A DNA stretch of 64,000 nt from Arion vulgaris (taxonomy: Eukaryota > Mollusca > Gastropoda > Stylommatophora > Arionidae): contig CM036753.1 of NCBI GenBank assembly GCA_020796225.1, forward strand, positions 6,629,001-6,693,000. The letters run 5' to 3'. Below the pieces are notes generated by a model that was not told where the DNA came from, made no database searches, and worked only from the letters and a program-made list of their open reading frames with translations. How positions within the stretch are numbered: position 1 is the stretch's first letter; every line of letters starts with the position of its first letter. Both the position numbers and the translations under genes were made by a program. Shown here piece after piece: positions 1 through 10,967 of the stretch.

Positions 1-1117
1 ACAAAAAGGTAACATCTAAATCGACGCTACAATCAAAAATTGGTTGGAAATACTTTAAAAAATGAAATGAGAGCTTTTAGATAGTATATTTTGACTAATT
101 AAAGATATCAATTTGTCAACAGCGTCATTTGATCAAATTAAAGGGGTAAAAAAAAAACATAACTGTCAAAAGTATGTTCACTAAAAGAAGAACAAGAAAA
201 TACACACAAAAGTAACGCAATCGAAGGTCTTTTTAACCACATCAGCTGTCTTTTGTGGTGATGCTTACCTAGGGGTCTAAGATTTGAATCAGTTTGCAAG
301 AGTTGAGAGCAGTCTGTCACTTTATTAGTCTTTAGTCATTATCAACTTTGACTTTCATAGTCAGACGATGTTGTCACGTGGAAGAGACATGAGTTTGTAT
401 TTGTTGTTTATCACTTGGACTACCAGTCAACTTCATATACATACATTTGTTTGTATCTCTATGTATTATCATCATCATTAGCAATATATCTAGTGGCAGA
501 ACACTAATATTAGTTTCACGTTTCCAATATCACGGCTCATGCAGATTAGAGAGAACAACAATGGCCACCTACAACATCCGATCTACTGCTGAGATTCGAT
601 GACTCCCTTTTCGTATCCTGCAGTCAAAGTGTACCAAATGTTCGCTTTCGGCCGAAAAACTAGATCTCCTTCCATCAACCTCACACCATGTAACAGTCTG
701 CATTAAAATCTTCGTCTCACATAACATCACTTCTCCACCCCCACCCCCAAAAGCAACACTATAACGGTTTTCTTCATATTCATGCATGTAGATAGCTTCT
801 CTTACAAGCTGGCTTCCAATATCATATTACTTTAACCAGTTATTTTTCTCTTTATTCTAACTATAATGGCTTTCTAATTTATTCCTTGACTTCCTATAAT
901 TAGTGTCCATGTAACTGGATGCACTGCACGTCCATGCAACATGTAGGACTACATAGCAGCACCAAATTTACACTCTCTCTGACTTACTTACATTGATAAA
1001 GAAAAAGTGCGCAGATGTCTTTCGTTTTCTATAATATTTGTGTCTGTTTTTCTGATACTGCTAATGTTACTTCCATACAAATTTCCTTCTCTCAGTTAAA
1101 TATAAGTTAGTTAATAT
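1..1117. other. Unassigned A+T-rich sequence
   Basis: No recognisable gene or repeat family. A 72-codon minus-strand frame (569-787) contains a short glycine run and is open for about 13 codons upstream of its first ATG. It lacks a convincing splice acceptor and I recognise no domain. Treated as non-coding by default. Confidence 0.4.
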
Positions 1118-1545
1118 CATATCCTTTACAGGACTTTGCGAATCAGCCTCAGCTTTTTAACGCTGTTTGTGATTTTTCTAGACATTTTTACGTTCAATAG
1201 TTTGCCATATAGTCTGTGGCTTAGGAGATAATGACTCGGTCTATTAACCCCGACGTTCTGAGTTCGAATCACGCTGCGGACAGTTTGGTTGCAAATTGTT
1301 CCGCGTGGATTTTTTACATAAGGACGATGGCACCCCCCGTTCAGAAAGCAAAAGCAAACTACTGAACGTAATAATGCCTAGAAAAATCGCAAACAACGTT
1401 AAAAGCTGGGGTTGATTCGCAAAGACCTGTAAAGGATATGCAATTAATTAACTTTTTTAGTTTGCCATTGCTTTCTGAACGGGTGGTGCCATCGTCCATG
1501 TGTATAAATCCACGCGGAACAATTTGCAACCAAACTGTTCACAAG
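1118..1545 (-). mobile_element. S1 tRNA-derived SINE, antisense, split by a second S1
   Basis: The 3' half lies at 1118-1208 and the middle at 1458-1545, both as reverse complements of the S1 consensus seen at 23156-23399. The two halves join cleanly once the plus-strand S1 at 1209-1457 and one copy of its duplicated target are removed. The tRNA-like head of this copy is missing beyond about 1545, so it is 5'-truncated or degraded there. Non-coding; it would have depended on a LINE for mobility. Confidence 0.8.
1209..1457 (+). mobile_element. S1 tRNA-derived SINE, nested
   Basis: About 249 bp. The head has an A-box-like TGGCTTAGGAGA and a B-box-like GTTCGAATC (internal Pol III promoter elements), then a tRNA-unrelated body and a T-rich 3' end. 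It is flanked by the 11-bp direct repeat TAGTTTGCCAT at 1198-1208 and 1458-1468, the target-site duplication expected of LINE-mediated insertion. The target is an antisense copy of the same family. The other full copy is at 23156-23399. Confidence 0.85.
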
Positions 1546-1605
1546 AGAAAACATAGAACAAGCGAAAGGGAGATAACGTAAAAAGTATATTCATACAGCC
1601 GACCC

Positions 1606-1860
1606 CAAAAAAAAAAAAAAAAAAATCCCAACATAAAGACAAAATAGGTCACTTCAAGTCTAAATAAAAACATATAACTTTCATTCAGATATAAAAAAAT
1701 AGAGTAGACGACGAGGTAAACAAGAAAACAGTATATCGACATGGATAGAAAAAATAGAACATGCGACATGGTGATAATAGAAAAGATAAAAGAACATCCG
1801 ACCTGGATATAAACACATAGGGCATTCGACTTGGAGAGAAAAAATAACTTATCCCGTACC
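1606..1860. repeat. Poly(A) run and degenerate short tandem repeat
   Basis: A run of about 20 A at 1606-1625 is followed at 1737-1850 by four imperfect units of 26-36 bp, each starting with a variant of CATxCGACxTGGAxA. The frames read through it are low-complexity and hydrophobic and are not taken as genes. Confidence 0.45.
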
Positions 1861-1944
1861 ATTAACCACTATAGAGGCATACACATGTGCACCAATAACA
1901 CTGCCAACCACTATAGGGGTTATTCACGGAGTACTTTGTTCTCT

Positions 1945-2032
1945 GTGTACTAAACCTAGAAAATCAAAGACTCGTTTACTGTGGTTGATGGCTTCGTCCT
2001 GTAAAGGATATGCCACGATTTTCATCAGTAGT
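1945..2032 (+). mobile_element. S1b SINE 3' fragment
   Basis: Matches the 3' third of the S1b copies at 8861-9105 (+) and 47929-48211 (-), including the shared ACTCGTTTACTGTGGTTGAT and the terminal GGATATGCCA. It lacks the tRNA head. Confidence 0.65.
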
Positions 2033-2039
2033 AACATTG

Positions 2040-2330
2040 GAGACCATTATTAAAAGCCGAAGATGGAGGTGGACGGTCATGTACGAGTATGTTGTAGGTC
2101 AGTAGGGAAATTGGCTAGGACAGTTCTTATCCGATGGGCAATGGATGGTAAAAAAAAGGCCTGGACCTACCTACTGCAAACAAGGTAAACACAGAATCAT
2201 TGGACTCTGAAAAAGTATGGTATCACAAAACGATTATGGTCAGAACTCAGTAAGATTCATGGTATGGGAAGAGTTAGGAGCGACTGACAGAAGAAAAAAG
2301 AAAAGGGAAATTGTGAAGAAAAGTTAAAAA
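2040..2330 (+). pseudogene. LINE reverse-transcriptase C-terminal scrap
   Basis: One frame near 2055 reads RRWRWT, resembling the RRWRWIGH motif that follows the RT domain in many animal non-LTR ORF2 proteins. A downstream AMDGKKK-like stretch fits the basic KRGRP segment of that region. Frames are broken. Family unknown; assignment is tentative. Confidence 0.4.
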
Positions 2331-2699
2331 ACGTACGCATGAAAAAACGCTTATACTATTACTGCAATGTATATATCAGACACAGTAAAGTATTTCTGTA
2401 TACTACTTGTGTTTTCTTCCACTAGAACTGACATCTGATACGGAAATCTTGACCCTTGTTTGCTATTACTTCTATGTACTTAAGTGGGTTAAAGAACAAC
2501 GCAAGCTAAGTGCGGTTGCTCCGGTACAAGTCGCTACATACACTGTGTTCACTCAAGTCTGGTAAAATTAACTTGTTCTAGGGGAAAATAACAACGGAAG
2601 ATGGACGATGTGAAACGGAAGTTAGGAAGAGTAAGCGACTATAAACATATTTTACAGCATTAATAAGAAATGAAAATGCAAGTTCATTTTTTTGGTGTA

Positions 2700-2865
2700 A
2701 ATACAGAAAATGTGAATCATAAACTGTTACATATTATCAGCATTGTTGCATGGGGTGAAAACTTGAACAATGAACAGACAGCTAGAAAACAAAATTAATG
2801 CTTTTGAGATGTAGATATACAGAAGAATGGGGTTAATGATATGGAAGAAAGGGAAACTAATTTTA
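2700..2865 (+). pseudogene. LINE RT thumb/C-terminal fragment
   Basis: Frames near 2730-2860 read ILSALLHG, then LENKINAFEM and IYRRM. These match the conserved LLYGxExW...FExxCYRRML segment after the RT catalytic core in animal LINE ORF2. At least one frameshift and one stop interrupt it. Equivalent decayed segments occur near 23.0 and 32.3 kb. Confidence 0.6.
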
Positions 2866-2878
2866 TTTTAAAGTGTTT

Positions 2879-3043
2879 AACCAGTGGCGGCTCGTCATTA
2901 AGGGTCAGTGGGGCCGGGCCCCACCAAAAATAATGAATGAAGTGTATTTTTTATTTTATAAGTTAAAATATAGCAACCAAAAACCATGATTTATCCGGAA
3001 AAAAATGTCCACCAACAAAACTGAGCACGAGCCGCCACTGGTT
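2879..3043. mobile_element. MITE with 17-bp terminal inverted repeats
   Basis: The left end (2879-2895) is AACCAGTGGCGGCTCGT and the right end (3027-3043) is its exact reverse complement, enclosing about 130 bp of A+T-rich filler with no ORF. This is the form of a non-autonomous DNA transposon. The CAGTGGCGG terminus is hAT-like, but I cannot see a clean 8-bp target duplication, so the superfamily is open. No transposase lies in the window. Confidence 0.75.
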
Positions 3044-3856
3044 GCAACAATTAGGAGTTAAAACAGAATCACTCCAAGAAAACAAATGTAGACAACTATG
3101 ACATTTTTGTCACATTAATAGACATGACACACTGAGAAGACATTGAAAATGGAGAGCTGGGGACAAATTGCTGGAAATCTCAAAGCTCGTGATCGTCAAT
3201 TGTTTGCGTGTGTGTAAATGGGGCAACACTTCTGCTGCTGCTGGTATCTTAAGTGGACAACATCTAATATTACAAATATCCAGAAAACAAGTTACCTCAT
3301 AAAGCTCGTGGGGGCATGGTCTGTTTACAAAAAAGTAGTAGTTGTAATAGTCTACTAGCGCAAACCAAGTCCTACAAGAATGCAACACAAGAATAGGGTT
3401 CACCAACCTCTAAATGTTTAATAAATGTGAACATGTTATCTACAAACATTCTGTTTAATAATTGTGAACTTACTATCTTTAAATTGCCTTTTTTCCAAAC
3501 AATTTGTATGTCTATTTTTCTGCAAACTGGCACTTTACACAACTTTCTCTCAGATTATTTATACCAACTTACTAACACGAACAATATCATAGAACATACA
3601 CGACATCTCATTTGCATTGATTTGTAACTGTTGGGAGTTGTTGTTTTTTTTTGTCCAGAGATGGTGGGAATATATCGTTATTTATTTTTCTGATCATTTA
3701 GTAGATCGGTGAATAAAACCAATATTTGATACCCGAAAGAAAACCACTAAAAATTGTTATTTTGAAACAAACAATGTAGTTTTTAAATTAAATATATCTT
3801 AAACGCTAGTGAATTAAATCATGTATATGTAGTATAGAAAGAAAGTGAGAAAGAAA
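3044..3856. other. Unassigned sequence
   Basis: A+T-rich, no recognised repeat or domain. Two frames of 98 (-) and 66 (+) codons look like chance ORFs. Confidence 0.4.
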
Positions 3857-4015
3857 GAGAGGACGCCTTAGGTAAACCATGAAAAGAACTTTGCTGAGAG
3901 AGGCACGAAATATTGGACTCGATTCCATGGAAGAGACTGAGCGAGTTGCCAAGGACAGAGCGGAATGGAGAAATTACTTGCATACCTTCTGTAATGTTTA
4001 ACGGCACGAGAAGAA

Positions 4016-4016
<1 letters not shown>
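3857..4016 (+). mobile_element. LINE-D 3' end, 5'-truncated
   Basis: The frame reads RTLLREARNIGLDSME, then RVAKDRAEWRNYLHTFCNV, the extreme C-terminus of a LINE ORF2. The minus-strand copy at 49530-49802 encodes the same residues with few changes. The stop is followed by a short 3' tail running into TTATTTATATA, so the adjoining (TA)n may have grown from the LINE tail. Related copies: 11508-11631 and 21790-22090, both minus. Confidence 0.75.

Positions 4017-4085
<69 letters not shown>
4015..4085. repeat. (TA)n microsatellite
   Basis: About 34 perfect TA units directly after the LINE-D 3' tail. Confidence 0.95.
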
Positions 4086-4088
<3 letters not shown>

Positions 4089-4262
4089 GCCGCAGTAGCG
4101 TAGCTGTTAGTCAACTCGTTTCTCAGGGTTGGTGGTCCGGGTTCAACGGTTCTCAAGTCGACCCAGCCTCAACTGGGTACCAGACATGCTCTGGGAAAGT
4201 AAAGGCGTCCGGCGTGATGCTGACCACATTACCCATAGTTCGCCGACGGTCAATGAAAATAC
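4086..4262 (+). mobile_element. S3 tRNA-derived SINE
   Basis: The tRNA-like head contains AGCGTAGCTGTTAGTC (A-box region) and CCGGGTTCAACGG (B-box). The body has GGGTACCAGACATGCTCTGG, shared with 60868-61010 and, in part, 6680-6735. It is bounded by (TA)n on both sides (4015-4085 and 4276-4296). Confidence 0.65.
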
Positions 4263-4299
4263 ATCCTAGCACTGTATATATATATATATATATATGTGT

Positions 4300-4909
4300 G
4301 TGTTTGTGTAGAATAAAGAAAAATAGCTGCAGAAAATGAAATTATAACAATTGATTTTTTTTTTAAAAACACGCTTTTCCATCCAATGTCGAAAGTCTTG
4401 GCATTAAGGCTCCCTTAACACATACACTAAAATACAATACAGAAATGTAACATTACAGATGTACACGGCTTCAGCTTATTATGTTCTAACTTACGTCGAA
4501 ATAACTGCTCCGTTGATTTATAACATACATACAAACACATGACTAACTTCCTGGATTTCAATTTCAGCTTATGTAATTGTTCTGTTGAGATATTACACTA
4601 TCAATGATTTCAGTTTCTTAGTTGCTAACTTCAAGTGTACTAAGTTCCTTCCTGATCATGAAATTTATATAGAAACACACTACACACTTACTTACTTTAC
4701 ATTATGTAACTACACATCTAGCACGCGAATACATCACACAATTACTTTACATATGTAACTGCACATCTACCACGCAACCAAATCACAACTACATCCGTGT
4801 TTGGTCGAGATAATAAAGCATGGTGTGGGCGTTCCTTATATTAACAGTGATAACAGTAGCAATGGCTTGACTGACAGCTGACTTTGTTGAGAATGTTAGG
4901 ATTCGTTTT
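4300..4909. other. Unassigned sequence with a diverged short duplication
   Basis: Two imperfect copies of about 50 bp (ACTTACTTTACAT...GTAACTxCACATCTA) lie at 4685-4790. No coding signal. Confidence 0.45.
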
Positions 4910-5233
4910 GATGTTTCCCTATATTATAAGCAGTCCAATGTCATCAAGTAATAATATCTAACTGATGTTTCCCTATCTTATAAGCAGTCCAATGTCATCA
5001 AGTAATAATATCTAACTGATGTTTCCCTATCTTATAAGCAGTCCAATGTCATCAAGTAATAATATCTAACTGATGTTTCCTCATATTATAAGCAGTCCAA
5101 TGTCATCAAGTAATAATATCTAACTGATGTTTCCCTATCTTATAAGCAGTCCAATGTCATCAAGTAATAATATCTAACTGATGTTTCCCTATCTTATAAG
5201 CAGTCCAATGTCATCAAGTAATAATATCTAACA
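4910..5233. repeat. 54-bp tandem repeat, 6 copies
   Basis: Exact spacing of 54 bp between successive GATGTTTCCCTAT starts (4910, 4964, 5018, 5072, 5126, 5180). Units are near identical; one has TTTCCTCATATT in place of TTTCCCTATCTT. No ORF. Confidence 0.95.
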
Positions 5234-5377
5234 ACAAAGAACTTCATAACATATACGGTATGGAAGGAAAACATGTTTTCCAGAAAATGTTATCAGTTTT
5301 GAAAATGTAACACAACACAGAGGAATATAGAAAAACAATAGTTAAATTTGTATCAGTGTTAGTAATAGTTCAACACA

Positions 5378-6625
5378 GGAATACTATGATGGACGGCTAA
5401 TATTATTACCATGAAATAATACTATGATGGACGGCTATATTATTACCATGAAAGAATACTATGATGGACGCTAATATTATTACCATAGAATACATGATGA
5501 CGCTAATATTATTACCATGAGAATATGATGGACAGCTAATATTATTACCATGAAAGAATACTATGATGGATGGTAAATTATTACCATGAGAGAATATGAT
5601 GATGGCAATTATACCATGAGAGAATACTATGATGGACGCTATATTATTACCATGAAAGAATACTATGATGGACGGCTAATATTATTACCATGAGAGAATA
5701 CTATGATGGACGGCTATATTATTACCATGAGAGAATACTATGATGGACGCTATATTATTCCATGAGAGAATACTATGATGGACGCTAATATTATTACCAT
5801 GAGAGAATACTATGATGGAGGCTAAATTATACCATAAGAATACTATGATGACCTAATATTATTACCATGAGAGAATACTATGATGGACGCTAATATTATT
5901 ACCATGAGAGAATACTATGATGGACGCTAATATTATTACCATGAGAATATATGATGACCTATTTATTACCATGAGAGAATACTATGATGAACGGCTATAT
6001 TATTACCATGAGAGAATACTATGATGGACGGCTATTATTATTACCATGAAAGAATACTATGATGGACGGTTAATATTATTACCATGAGAGAATACTATGA
6101 TGGACGCTAATATTATTACCATGAGAGAATACTATGATGGACGGCTAATATTATTACCATGAGAGAATACTATGATGGACGGCTAATATTATTACCATGA
6201 GAGAATACTATGATGGACGGCTAATATTATTACCATGAGAGAATACTATGATGGACGGCTAATATTATTACCATGAGAGAATACTATGATGGACGGCTAA
6301 TATTATTACCATGAGAGAATACTATGATGAACGGCTATTATTATTACCATGAGAGAATACTATGATGGACGGCTATTATTATTACCATGAAAGAATACTA
6401 TGATGGACGGCTAATATTATTACCATGAAAGAATACTATGATGGACGGCTATTATTATTACCAGGGAAAAATACTATGATGGACGGCTAATATTATTACC
6501 ATGAGAGAATACTATGATGGACGGCTAATATTATTACCATGAGAGAATACTATGATGGACGGCTAATATTATTACCATGAGAGAATACTATCATGGACGG
6601 CTAATATTATTACCATGAGAGAATA
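5378..6625. repeat. 38-bp tandem repeat, about 33 copies
   Basis: The unit is GAGAGAATACTATGATGGAC followed by GGCTAATATTATTACCAT. The right half (6050-6620) is almost homogeneous. The left half (5400-5990) carries many scattered single-base deletions and short units. Confidence 0.95.
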
Positions 6626-6679
6626 GAAGAAAATAGTTTAATTGATTGAAACCAGCAGTCAGAATGTGACTATTATCCA

Positions 6680-6735
6680 ACAACAGCATCTCTCGCTGGG
6701 GTCCAACCCCCAAGCCTCACTTGGGTACCAGAAAG
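6680..6735 (+). mobile_element. S3-like SINE fragment
   Basis: GTCCAACCCCCAAGCCTC then ACTTGGGTACCAGA matches the region after the B-box of S3 at 4140-4190. Short, so family membership is probable only. Confidence 0.45.
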
Positions 6736-6737
6736 AC

Positions 6738-7345
6738 AGGGGTCGCTGTGGAGTAGAGGTTAGTTGCTCGCTTCTGGTTCCAAAGCTACGCAGTTTGTTC
6801 CCTTCTGGAGTTATCATATTTTTCTAGAGATGTCTGATCTCAGTGTAGATGTCTGATCTCAGTGTAGATGTCTGATCTCAGTGTAGATGTCTGATCTCAG
6901 TGTAGATGTCTGATCTCAGTGTAGATGTCTGATCTCAGTGTAGATGTCTGATCTCAGTGTAGATGTCTGATCTCAGTGTAGATGTCTGATCTCAGTGTAG
7001 ATGTCTGATCTCAGTGTAGCTGTCTGATCTCAGTGTAGATGAGATCGAGTTCCAATTTCTATCAGAGATGGACGATAAAATGTCGGTCCGGTGCTCGTTG
7101 AGCGTGTAAAAGAACTATTGGCAGTTGAAAATCGAGAAGAGCAGGCTGCTGCCCCCCGGGCAAATATCATTAGAAAGATTACACAAATAATGTTGACCAT
7201 CTTCTAAATTACATCGGAGTCTCTCGCCGTTGCTACACAGTTCGTGCACTGCGGCTGAGATCTTTCTGTGTAGGAAAGATATGGGAGCACACATGGTTAC
7301 TCAGCGAAGTGCAATGATGATCGTCCTATCAATCAATCAAACCAG
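6738..7345 (+). mobile_element. S2 tRNA-derived SINE with internal satellite
   Basis: The head (GCTGTGGAGTAGAGGTTAG, then GTTTGTTCCC) resembles A- and B-boxes. The middle GATCTCAGTGTAGATGAGAT has been amplified at 6825-7040. The 3' half contains CGCCGTTGCTACACAGTTCG and ends in ATCAATCAATCAAA. Other copies: 16060-16170 (-), 45140-45490 (+), 49325-50045 (+, interrupted), 62570-62772 (+). Removing the extra repeat units gives a standard-length S2. Confidence 0.75.
6825..7040. repeat. 19-bp tandem repeat inside S2
   Basis: About 11 copies of AGATGTCTGATCTCAGTGT. The other S2 copies carry the motif once (for example CCCTGATCTCAGTGTAGGTG at 45160), so this is an in-place expansion of a SINE segment. 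Confidence 0.95.
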
Positions 7346-7629
7346 AAACAATACTGTAAAATTGTACTATCCTTGAGATGTAATCTCCAACAGATGAAAC
7401 AAATGCAACGGGTTTAACCTAGGCCATAATAACGTTCTCTAAAGGAAGTATTACGAACTATGTTTAGAGTTTGTTTATCCAAGGTAGCATAGCAACATAT
7501 TGTGTGTGTACATAATATGTCAGCTTGACAAGAGTGTTGTTTACATTTCGACTCGCTCAGATTACGCTTATGTCAGTTTGTTTATATAGAACTTCAAAGG
7601 TTAATAAGTTACGAGACGCTTAATCAAAT
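7346..7629. other. Unassigned; contains a motif repeated at 63.7 kb
   Basis: 7448-7490 (ACGAACTAT, TTAG, GTTTGT, TCCAAGGTA) matches 63719-63750 with a few differences, so an unclassified interspersed repeat ends here. Confidence 0.4.
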
Positions 7630-7850
7630 AGCATGTCCATTGCGGAACGTTGCTTTCATCACAACCCACCTGAAAAACTCTCTGCCTCTAGTAAGTTCTC
7701 CGTCCAGAGGCATAATCAAGGTTTCTTTGATGTCCTGCTGTCACATTCACCTTGGTCGTCCCTGCCTCATACTCTAGGAACCATGCCTTCCGTCAGCATT
7801 CTCTCCAAACCACTGTGACGTTTAAAGTTGCCAAAATATTGTCATCTTCC
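7630..7850 (-). pseudogene. LINE-H C-terminal fragment
   Basis: Matches the minus-strand LINE-H copy at 29350-29600, whose frame reads VRRQPGGRWQQDIKEIL, and the plus-strand copy at 23560-23765. It encodes the basic tail after the RT domain. Frames are broken. The three copies make this a genuine family. Confidence 0.65.
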
Positions 7851-8419
7851 GGGACATAATGTTATAGAGCATATGGTCATATTCTTAGTGTGCCTTAATT
7901 TAACAACTGATATAGTTCTAGTATCTCATCTTAATTTGTTCCTCTTGTACCTTGCGGTGTCGACGTGAAATACAGGATGCATAGAGGTTCCTTTTATGCG
8001 CTTCGTATATAAAGATGTTTAGGAACTCTACTATTTCATAGGGCCCACACGCTCTGATATAACCAATAAAAGGTTCGCCTCGGCTTAAAGAGGCTTTAAT
8101 CCCCTACTAAACAAACAAAAAACAAAAATACTATTTCATCAGACCAGCGTCTGCTTTGCCATTCTCTCCCCGGTTTTCATTTACTCAGCGTATCATTCAT
8201 TTCATGTTGTGGTATAGTACCATTCTCTTAATGGTTAATTTCTTATAATCAGATACATGTAAACTCCCAAATAATGTAAACCTTGATCATTGGTTGTAAT
8301 GGCTATGATTCCATTGGTACTTTATAATATTAATGAGAAATCTTCAACTATATGTGAAAATGAAAATCATGGCATATCTTTTACAGAACTTAGCCATCAA
8401 CACAGCGAAAAAGGGAGTT
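7851..8419. other. Unassigned sequence
   Basis: A short C+G-richer patch at 8040-8100 (GGTTCGCCTCGGCTTAAAGA) may be a SINE scrap. Otherwise nothing recognised. Confidence 0.35.
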
Positions 8420-8580
8420 CTATAAATACATGGCGACGAAATTTCGAGGCAGAGATCAACAATATAAAGAAGAGCTTGAGGAGCTGCCGGGATTTCTAGA
8501 GATATGAAGACTTGGCATGAGCTGGTTGAGGGCCTATGCCACAATCCGAGTTAAAAGGGCAGAGAGAGAGAGAGAGACTC
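8420..8580 (+). mobile_element. LINE-E 3' end, single-copy form
   Basis: The frame reads TWRRNFEAEINNIKKSLRS, matching LINE-E (minus) at 55600-55995, which reads TRRRDLEAEINNIKKSW. It is followed by GATATGAAGACTTGGCATGAG and CTGGTTGAGGGCCTATGCC, then a (GA)n tail. This is the unexpanded counterpart of the segment that forms the 98-bp satellite at 50599-55780. Confidence 0.8.
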
Positions 8581-8860
8581 GAAGACATTGCACTCAAAAC
8601 ACCACTATAGGTACTCAGTGGCTTTCAATTTGCTGAGAGTTACATCGTCATGACGCTTATACAATATCTCTTGGCGGCGACTCCCAATTTTCTACATAGT
8701 CAATACGGGCTGTATACATTTTCTATGAAGTTGACGTTAGTAGGATCTGAATCCTGTACATTTGGTGTATACATTCAGCGTACTAACAAATATACATTGC
8801 TATTCCGACTTCAAGAAAATCACATAATAATTTGTGTATTGTATAGCTAGCTCGTGAGCG

Positions 8861-9105
8861 TCTGTAGCTCAAGCGGTAGTGAGCTCGATCACAAACCCAA
8901 GCGTACCTGGTTTAAACCCCACGGTGGGCAAGTTTTGAAGCAGATTCGTTTCGTGGGATTTTACAAAAAGGTAAAAATAGACCTGACCGTTCAGAAAGCA
9001 ATGTCAAAGTACTGAACGTATAAGTGGTGCCTAGAAAATCAACGACTCGTTTACTGTGGTTGATGGCTACGTCCTATAATGGATATGCCATGATTATAAT
9101 TTTCA
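8861..9105 (+). mobile_element. S1b tRNA-derived SINE
   Basis: The head GTCTGTAGCTCAAGCGGTAG is A-box-like and CTGGTTTAAACCCC is B-box-like. The body shares CGTTCAGAAAGCAATG with S1. The 3' end carries ACTCGTTTACTGTGGTTGAT and GGATATGCCA as in S1b copies at 1945 and 47929. No convincing target duplication. Confidence 0.75.
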
Positions 9106-9720
9106 TTCATAACTAGCTAATTGTTGTGACAACTCAAACAATTCAACACAACATAAAATTATGCAACGTCACTGGTGTTGTTTGCAGTAAATACATCAAT
9201 AAATAAATTTATATAAATTTAAAAATAATAAAACTTACCAACTCTATTATTTGCAAAACCTGATATTTTTTATTGCACGTGAAATTCGGACCTCAGTTCT
9301 AAACAATAAAAGTGCGTGCATATTTTCTTTGGGTTTATTGTATCCTTGTCAGAGCAACGGCACGTGGAATATTAGTCACTAGGGGCCATGAGTGGAAAAA
9401 TAAATCAATATGGCTGACGTGAATATGACGCCTGGAAACTGTGAATTTAAACTGGTTTTGTTTCTTTGCTTGATTGAAACCAAGAAATTTTTATAGAGAG
9501 AGTCCCCGAGGTAGAAATAGATCTATACATGAGTTGTATATAGCACGCAGAGGATAAGACGATTGGCAAGTCAAACATAATGTATTAATAACATTGTTAG
9601 AATGTATAAATGTCAACGACCAATGTCTTGAAATAATTAAGATTAAGTATCGGATGATGTTTTAAATGATGAGGTTTTTAATCAGGTTTTAAAACAAGCT
9701 GGAATACGTGAATTTTGTCT
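9106..9720. other. Unassigned A+T-rich sequence
   Basis: No repeat family or coding signal recognised. Confidence 0.4.
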
Positions 9721-10440
9721 GACACCGTGGAAATAGCTGTAATATTTGAATTTTGAAAGACGATACTGAACTGTTAAGTTAAAAACAACCAGGATATGTA
9801 AAACAAGCCTGCACACAGTGGAAATAGCTGTAATATTTGAATTTTGAAAGACGATACTGCACTGTTAAGTTAAAAACAACCAGGATATGTAAAACAAGCC
9901 TGCACACAGTGAAAATAGCTGTAATATTTGAATTTTGAAAGACGATACTGCACTGTTAAGTTAAAAACAACCAGGATATGTAAAACAAGCCTGCACACAG
10001 TGAAAATAGCTGTAATATTTGAATTTTGAAAGACGATACTGCACTGTTAAGTTAAAAACAACCAGGATATGTAAAACAAGCCTGCACACAGTGAAAATAG
10101 CTGTAATATTTGAATTTTGAAAGACGATACTGCACTGTTAAGTTAAAAACAACCAGGATATGTAAAACAAGCCTGCACACAGTGAAAATAGCTGTAATAT
10201 TTGAATTTTGAAAGACGATACTGCACTGTTAAGTTAAAAACAACCAGGATATGTAAAACAAGCCTGCACACAGTGAAAATAGCTGTAATATTTGAATTTT
10301 GAAAGACGATACTGCACTGTTAAGTTAAAAACAACCAGGATATGTAAAACAAGCCTGCACACAGTGAAAATAGCTGTAATATTTGAATTTTGAAAGACGA
10401 TACTGCACTGTTAAGTTAAAAACAACCAGGATATGTAAAA
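9721..10440. repeat. 91-bp tandem repeat, about 8 copies
   Basis: AATAGCTGTAATATTTGAAT recurs every 91 bp from 9732 to 10369. The first unit differs most. The array ends in an 11-A run at 10437-10449. Confidence 0.95.
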
Positions 10441-10514
10441 AAAAAAAAAGTAAACAAGTAGTTAGGGTACCCAGAACAAATAAATACCAAGCACAGAAGT
10501 CGAACCACAAACCT

Positions 10515-10652
10515 TATTTCTCTCGGCACCTATCGCCTAGCCCTGCAGACGAGAGATTTTTATTTCTCTCGGCACCTATCACCTAGCCCTGCAGACGAGA
10601 GATTTTTATTTCTCTCGGCACCTATCGCCTAGCCCTGCAGACGAGAGATTTT
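10515..10652. repeat. 46-bp tandem repeat, 3 copies
   Basis: Units start at 10515, 10561 and 10607. Each contains TCTCTCG and, 24 bases later, its complement CGAGAGA, so each could fold as a small hairpin. Confidence 0.9.
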
Positions 10653-10967
10653 CAGACCACAACTAGCTAGATTCCCGAAAACGAGCTTCCCTTTGACGCG
10701 TCTTTCAGAACATATAAAATCAGGTCAGCAAGCACTGTTGCCAATCTGACCTGGTGAACAAGGTGATGTAGCTGCAGCCGGATTGAAGTTGACCACATCA
10801 CTTATCATATGCAGCTGGATAAAGTAAAATAAGAAGCTAACACGGGTTGTTGTTTTTCTCCTGCCAATATACGACATGGTATGAAACCTGGTTATTTATT
10901 CAAACATATATTTAGATTTTAGTGTATTAGCAAATTCAGACAAGAAGTATCAGTAATTGTATTTTTC
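10653..10967. other. Mostly unassigned, possible SINE scrap
   Basis: GCAGCCGGATTGAAGTTGAC at 10772 resembles the 3' part of S3 (GGCGTGATGCTGACCACATT at 4213). Too short to be sure. Confidence 0.3.

Noticed and set aside
569..787. 72-codon minus frame with a glycine run as a host gene exon
   Set aside because: No clear splice acceptor, no domain recognised, and a stop lies shortly upstream; evidence too weak for a gene call.
4015..4085. TATA-type promoter
   Set aside because: It is a long pure (TA)n microsatellite next to a LINE tail with no gene downstream.
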